NCBI GenBank assembly: GCA_963822215.1
Contig: CAWGGX010000009.1
Location: 372,001 to 436,000 of the forward strand
Reading direction: 5' to 3'
DNA length: 64,000 nucleotides
Origin: Roseiarcus sp963822215
Lineage (GTDB): Bacteria > Pseudomonadota > Alphaproteobacteria > Rhizobiales > Beijerinckiaceae
Positions 61,849-64,000 of this stretch are shown piece after piece. The notes below the pieces were generated by a model. It made no database searches and was not told where the DNA came from. It saw only the letters and a list, made by a program, of their open reading frames with translations. The translations under genes were made by a program, and so were the position numbers. Every line of letters starts with the position of its first letter. Position 1 is the stretch's first letter.

Positions 61849-63081
61849 ATGGGAGCCGTGCCAATTGAGAGCAATCCAGCGAAAATAACCAATGACCTCC
61901 CCACGCGGGGCAGCAACGCAACAGCGTTGAAGGCGTACAACGAGCGGGTCATGCTCTCGCTGATCAGAGCATACGGGAGCTTGTCCAAGGCCGAGATTGC
62001 GCGAATAACGGGTCTGTCCTCCCAGACATGCTCTGTCATTATGAAGGAACTCGAGCGCGGAGGATTGATCTTAAGACGCGAGCCTCAGCGCGGCAAAGTC
62101 GGCCAACCCTTGGTTCCGTTTTCTCTCAGTCCGGACGGCGCGCTCTCGATCGGCTTCAAGTTCGGTCGCCGGAGCGCCGATCTGGTCCTCGTGGATTTCC
62201 TGGGATCCGTGCGCCACGTTGTCCGCTCCACATATGCATATCCGGAACCTCGCCAGCTCGAAACCTTCGTGCGATCGGGCGTCGAGGACGTCACCCGCTC
62301 CCTGTCCGCCGCGCAACGAACGCGAATTTGCGGCTTGGGGATTGCGGCGCCGTTCGAGATGTGGAGCTGGGAAGCCGAAGTTGGCGCGCCAGCGCATGTG
62401 CTGGAAGCCTGGCGGAGCTACGACATTGCCCGTGAAGTCCGTCTGATGGTTCCATGGCCGGTCCACTTCTGCAAGGACGCCACCGCCGCCTGCGCTGCGG
62501 AATTATCCTTCGGATCGCATTCCCAACACCCAGATTTCTTTTACGTATTCATAGCGACGCTGATCGGAGGCGGAGTCGTCCTTAACGGCAGTCTTTATCC
62601 CGGGCGGACAGGATACGCCGGATCGTTCGGCTCAGTTCTCGTACCGGACCCATCAGGCAAAGGAACTGCGCAGCGCCTGATCCGATGCGCATCCATCTAC
62701 CTTCTCGAGGACATGCTGCGAGAATCGGGACGGGACGTTTCGGTCCTGAACAACGCGGACGACTGGAGCGAAATCGGGTCGGTCCTGGACCAATGGATCG
62801 AGCAAGTCTCCGAAAGTCTGAGCATGGCGATCGGTTCGGCCATTGCGATCCTGGACTTCCAGGCGATCGTGATTGACGGGGAGTTTCCGCCTGCTGTCCG
62901 TGCGCGCATTGTCCAGCGCACGAAAGAGAAAATGACTGGCGTGGAGCAGGAGGGCGTCGCGCCAGTCGAGATCGTGGAGGGCGTCGTTGGTCGTGACGCT
63001 CGGGTTCGAGGGGCGGCGCTCCTTCCGCTGATCGCAGGGTTCGAGCGTGACCGAAACCTGCTGCTCGTCAACGAAAGGTGA
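61849..63081 (+). CDS. ROK-family transcriptional regulator (NagC/XylR type)
   Basis: A 410-residue protein. The N-terminal winged HTH is LSLIRAYGSLSKAEIARITG with LSSQTCSVIMKELERGGLIL. The ROK domain has GALSIGFKFGRRSADLVLVD, ICGLGIAAPFEMWSW, VHFCKDATAACAAELSFGSH and IATLIGGGVVLNGSLYPGRT. The zinc cysteine cluster of ROK kinases is not visible, as in several regulators. I start at ATG 61849 with GGGAGG 6 nt upstream. The adjacent ROK kinase is the obvious partner. Confidence 0.9.
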   Translation: MGAVPIESNPAKITNDLPTRGSNATALKAYNERVMLSLIRAYGSLSKAEIARITGLSSQTCSVIMKELERGGLILRREPQRGKVGQPLVPFSLSPDGALSIGFKFGRRSADLVLVDFLGSVRHVVRSTYAYPEPRQLETFVRSGVEDVTRSLSAAQRTRICGLGIAAPFEMWSWEAEVGAPAHVLEAWRSYDIAREVRLMVPWPVHFCKDATAACAAELSFGSHSQHPDFFYVFIATLIGGGVVLNGSLYPGRTGYAGSFGSVLVPDPSGKGTAQRLIRCASIYLLEDMLRESGRDVSVLNNADDWSEIGSVLDQWIEQVSESLSMAIGSAIAILDFQAIVIDGEFPPAVRARIVQRTKEKMTGVEQEGVAPVEIVEGVVGRDARVRGAALLPLIAGFERDRNLLLVNER

Positions 63082-63127
63082 GGCTGGGGTTAGGCTCAGA
63101 ACGGTGACAAACGGTTGTGGAGCTCAA

Positions 63128-64000
63128 ATGCTCATTGGGATTGACTGGGGCGGCACCAAGATTGAAGGCATCGCCATCGAGCCAGACGGCCGTGAGTTGT
63201 TGCGGGTCCGAGAGGATACGCCTCGCCATGACTATCACGGTTGCGTCCGAATCATCTGCGACCTCATCGCCCGCATTGAGGCGGAGACAGGTCGCCGAGG
63301 CAGTATCGGCATCGGCATCCCCGGATCGTTGGAACCGCGCTCAAGGCTCGGGAAGGGGGCGAATTCAACGTGGCTGCTTGGCCGTCCCGTCGAGAAGGAC
63401 CTCTTCGACGCCCTTCGCCGCGACATTCGCGTCGAGAACGATGCCGATTGTTTCGCCGCCTCGGAAGCGGTCGACGGCGCCGGGGCGGGCTTCAACGTCG
63501 TCTTCGCCGTGATCCTCGGAAGCGGAGTGGGCGCTGGCATCGCAGTCGGCGGCCGCGTTCACCATGGGCCAAACAACAGCGCCGGAGATTGGGGCCACAA
63601 CCCGTTGCCCTACCCGACGACCAGCGAGATCCCAGGACCCCCGTGCTATTGCGGCAAGAGCGGCTGCAACGAGACGTGGTTCTCAGGCAGGGCCTTCGAA
63701 GCCGAATATGCGCGTCACGCCAACGCCGAGCTCAAAGCCAGGGACATCCTCGCCAAAATGCGCAACGGCGACCACCTGGCGCGTCTCCTGTGGAGGCGTT
63801 ACGTGGACCGCGCCGCGCGGGGGCTCTCAGTCGTCGTCAATACGCTCGACCCCGATGTGTTCGTCCTTGGCGGCGGCATGTCCAACGTCGACGAAATCTA
63901 CAGCGACCTTCCCCCGGCATTGTCGAGCTACACGTTCTCGCCGGTGTTCGAAACGCCGATCCGCAAAGCCATCCACGGCGACTCGAGCGGCGTTCGTGGC
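63128..64000 (+). CDS. ROK-family sugar kinase (fructokinase-like), truncated by window end
   Basis: The open frame runs from ATG 63128 to the right edge, at least 291 codons. Motifs are IGIDWGGTKIEGIA (phosphate loop, DxGxT), IGIGIPGSLEP, VENDADCFAASEA (catalytic Asp), NNSAGDWGHNPLP and the zinc cluster CYCGKSGCNETW, then LDPDVFVLGGGMSN. The pattern fits fructokinase/Mak-type ROK kinases. GGAG lies before the ATG. The gene follows the ROK regulator by 46 bp and is probably co-regulated. Confidence 0.93.
   Translation, partial: MLIGIDWGGTKIEGIAIEPDGRELLRVREDTPRHDYHGCVRIICDLIARIEAETGRRGSIGIGIPGSLEPRSRLGKGANSTWLLGRPVEKDLFDALRRDIRVENDADCFAASEAVDGAGAGFNVVFAVILGSGVGAGIAVGGRVHHGPNNSAGDWGHNPLPYPTTSEIPGPPCYCGKSGCNETWFSGRAFEAEYARHANAELKARDILAKMRNGDHLARLLWRRYVDRAARGLSVVVNTLDPDVFVLGGGMSNVDEIYSDLPPALSSYTFSPVFETPIRKAIHGDSSGVRG

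Noticed and set aside
1..64000. CRISPR arrays, rRNA and tRNA genes
   Set aside because: No regularly spaced direct repeats and no cloverleaf-like sequence with a T-loop box were noticed on either strand by eye. A dedicated tRNA search would be needed to exclude them fully.

Overview
The window is about 64 kb of GC-rich DNA from an alphaproteobacterium. An ATP12-type F1-ATPase chaperone, an Aat transferase, a cobalamin-riboswitch-controlled Ni/Co permease, a PEP-CTERM protein, an ACC deaminase and an alphaproteobacterial-type PccB point to Hyphomicrobiales (Rhizobiales), perhaps near Beijerinckiaceae/Methylocystaceae. The family placement is inference from gene content only. No tRNA, rRNA or CRISPR array was seen.

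Layout. 1-4.5 kb: recombination-rich accessory DNA. It holds a partial tyrosine integrase running off the left edge, a frameshifted second integrase and a serine-resolvase relic, around a flavin monooxygenase/DUF6314 gene pair. 4.5-9.5 kb: BON protein, His-tailed EamA transporter, B12-riboswitch/NiCoT permease, small envelope proteins and aat. 9.5-12.8 kb: circularly permuted ATP-grasp / alpha-E / transglutaminase-like operon, the last member lacking the catalytic cysteine. 13-22 kb: two IS66-family elements, a TIR-domain gene, an IS200/IS605 element and an acdS-DUF429-cupin operon. 22-34 kb: mostly housekeeping or metabolism (SDR with divergent MarR, GST, RluA-family synthase, atp12, PEP-CTERM protein, pccB, rpsA). 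34-40.4 kb: HTH gene with a Pro-rich tail, then an IS91-type element whose integrase is disrupted by a palindrome and whose transposase is split by a group II intron. 40.4-47.2 kb: DUF4239 membrane protein, a complete sugar ABC transporter with two permeases, and an AbrB/Doc toxin-antitoxin pair. 47.2-50.7 kb: gene graveyard with a chimeric, internally deleted copy of rpsA fused to foreign AT-richer sequence and a gene cut by an in-frame amber codon. 50.7-64 kb: LysR with a divergent nitroreductase/wrbA/doxX operon, DUF882 and L,D-transpeptidase envelope genes, an NtrC-type regulator, an M3 oligopeptidase, and a ROK regulator with an adjacent ROK kinase that runs off the right edge.

The most unusual signal is a dispersed cassette on the minus strand, found in three states. 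It has a conserved promoter-like 5' segment, a gene starting M-(D/N)-E-R/A, and a conserved 3' element of about 125 bp directly after the stop codon. One copy (34.4-35.4 kb) encodes an intact HTH protein. The other two (13-15 kb and 19.8-21.8 kb) are decayed. Each decayed copy carries a different IS66-family insertion at nearly the same place at the 3' end of the gene, with target-site duplications visible.
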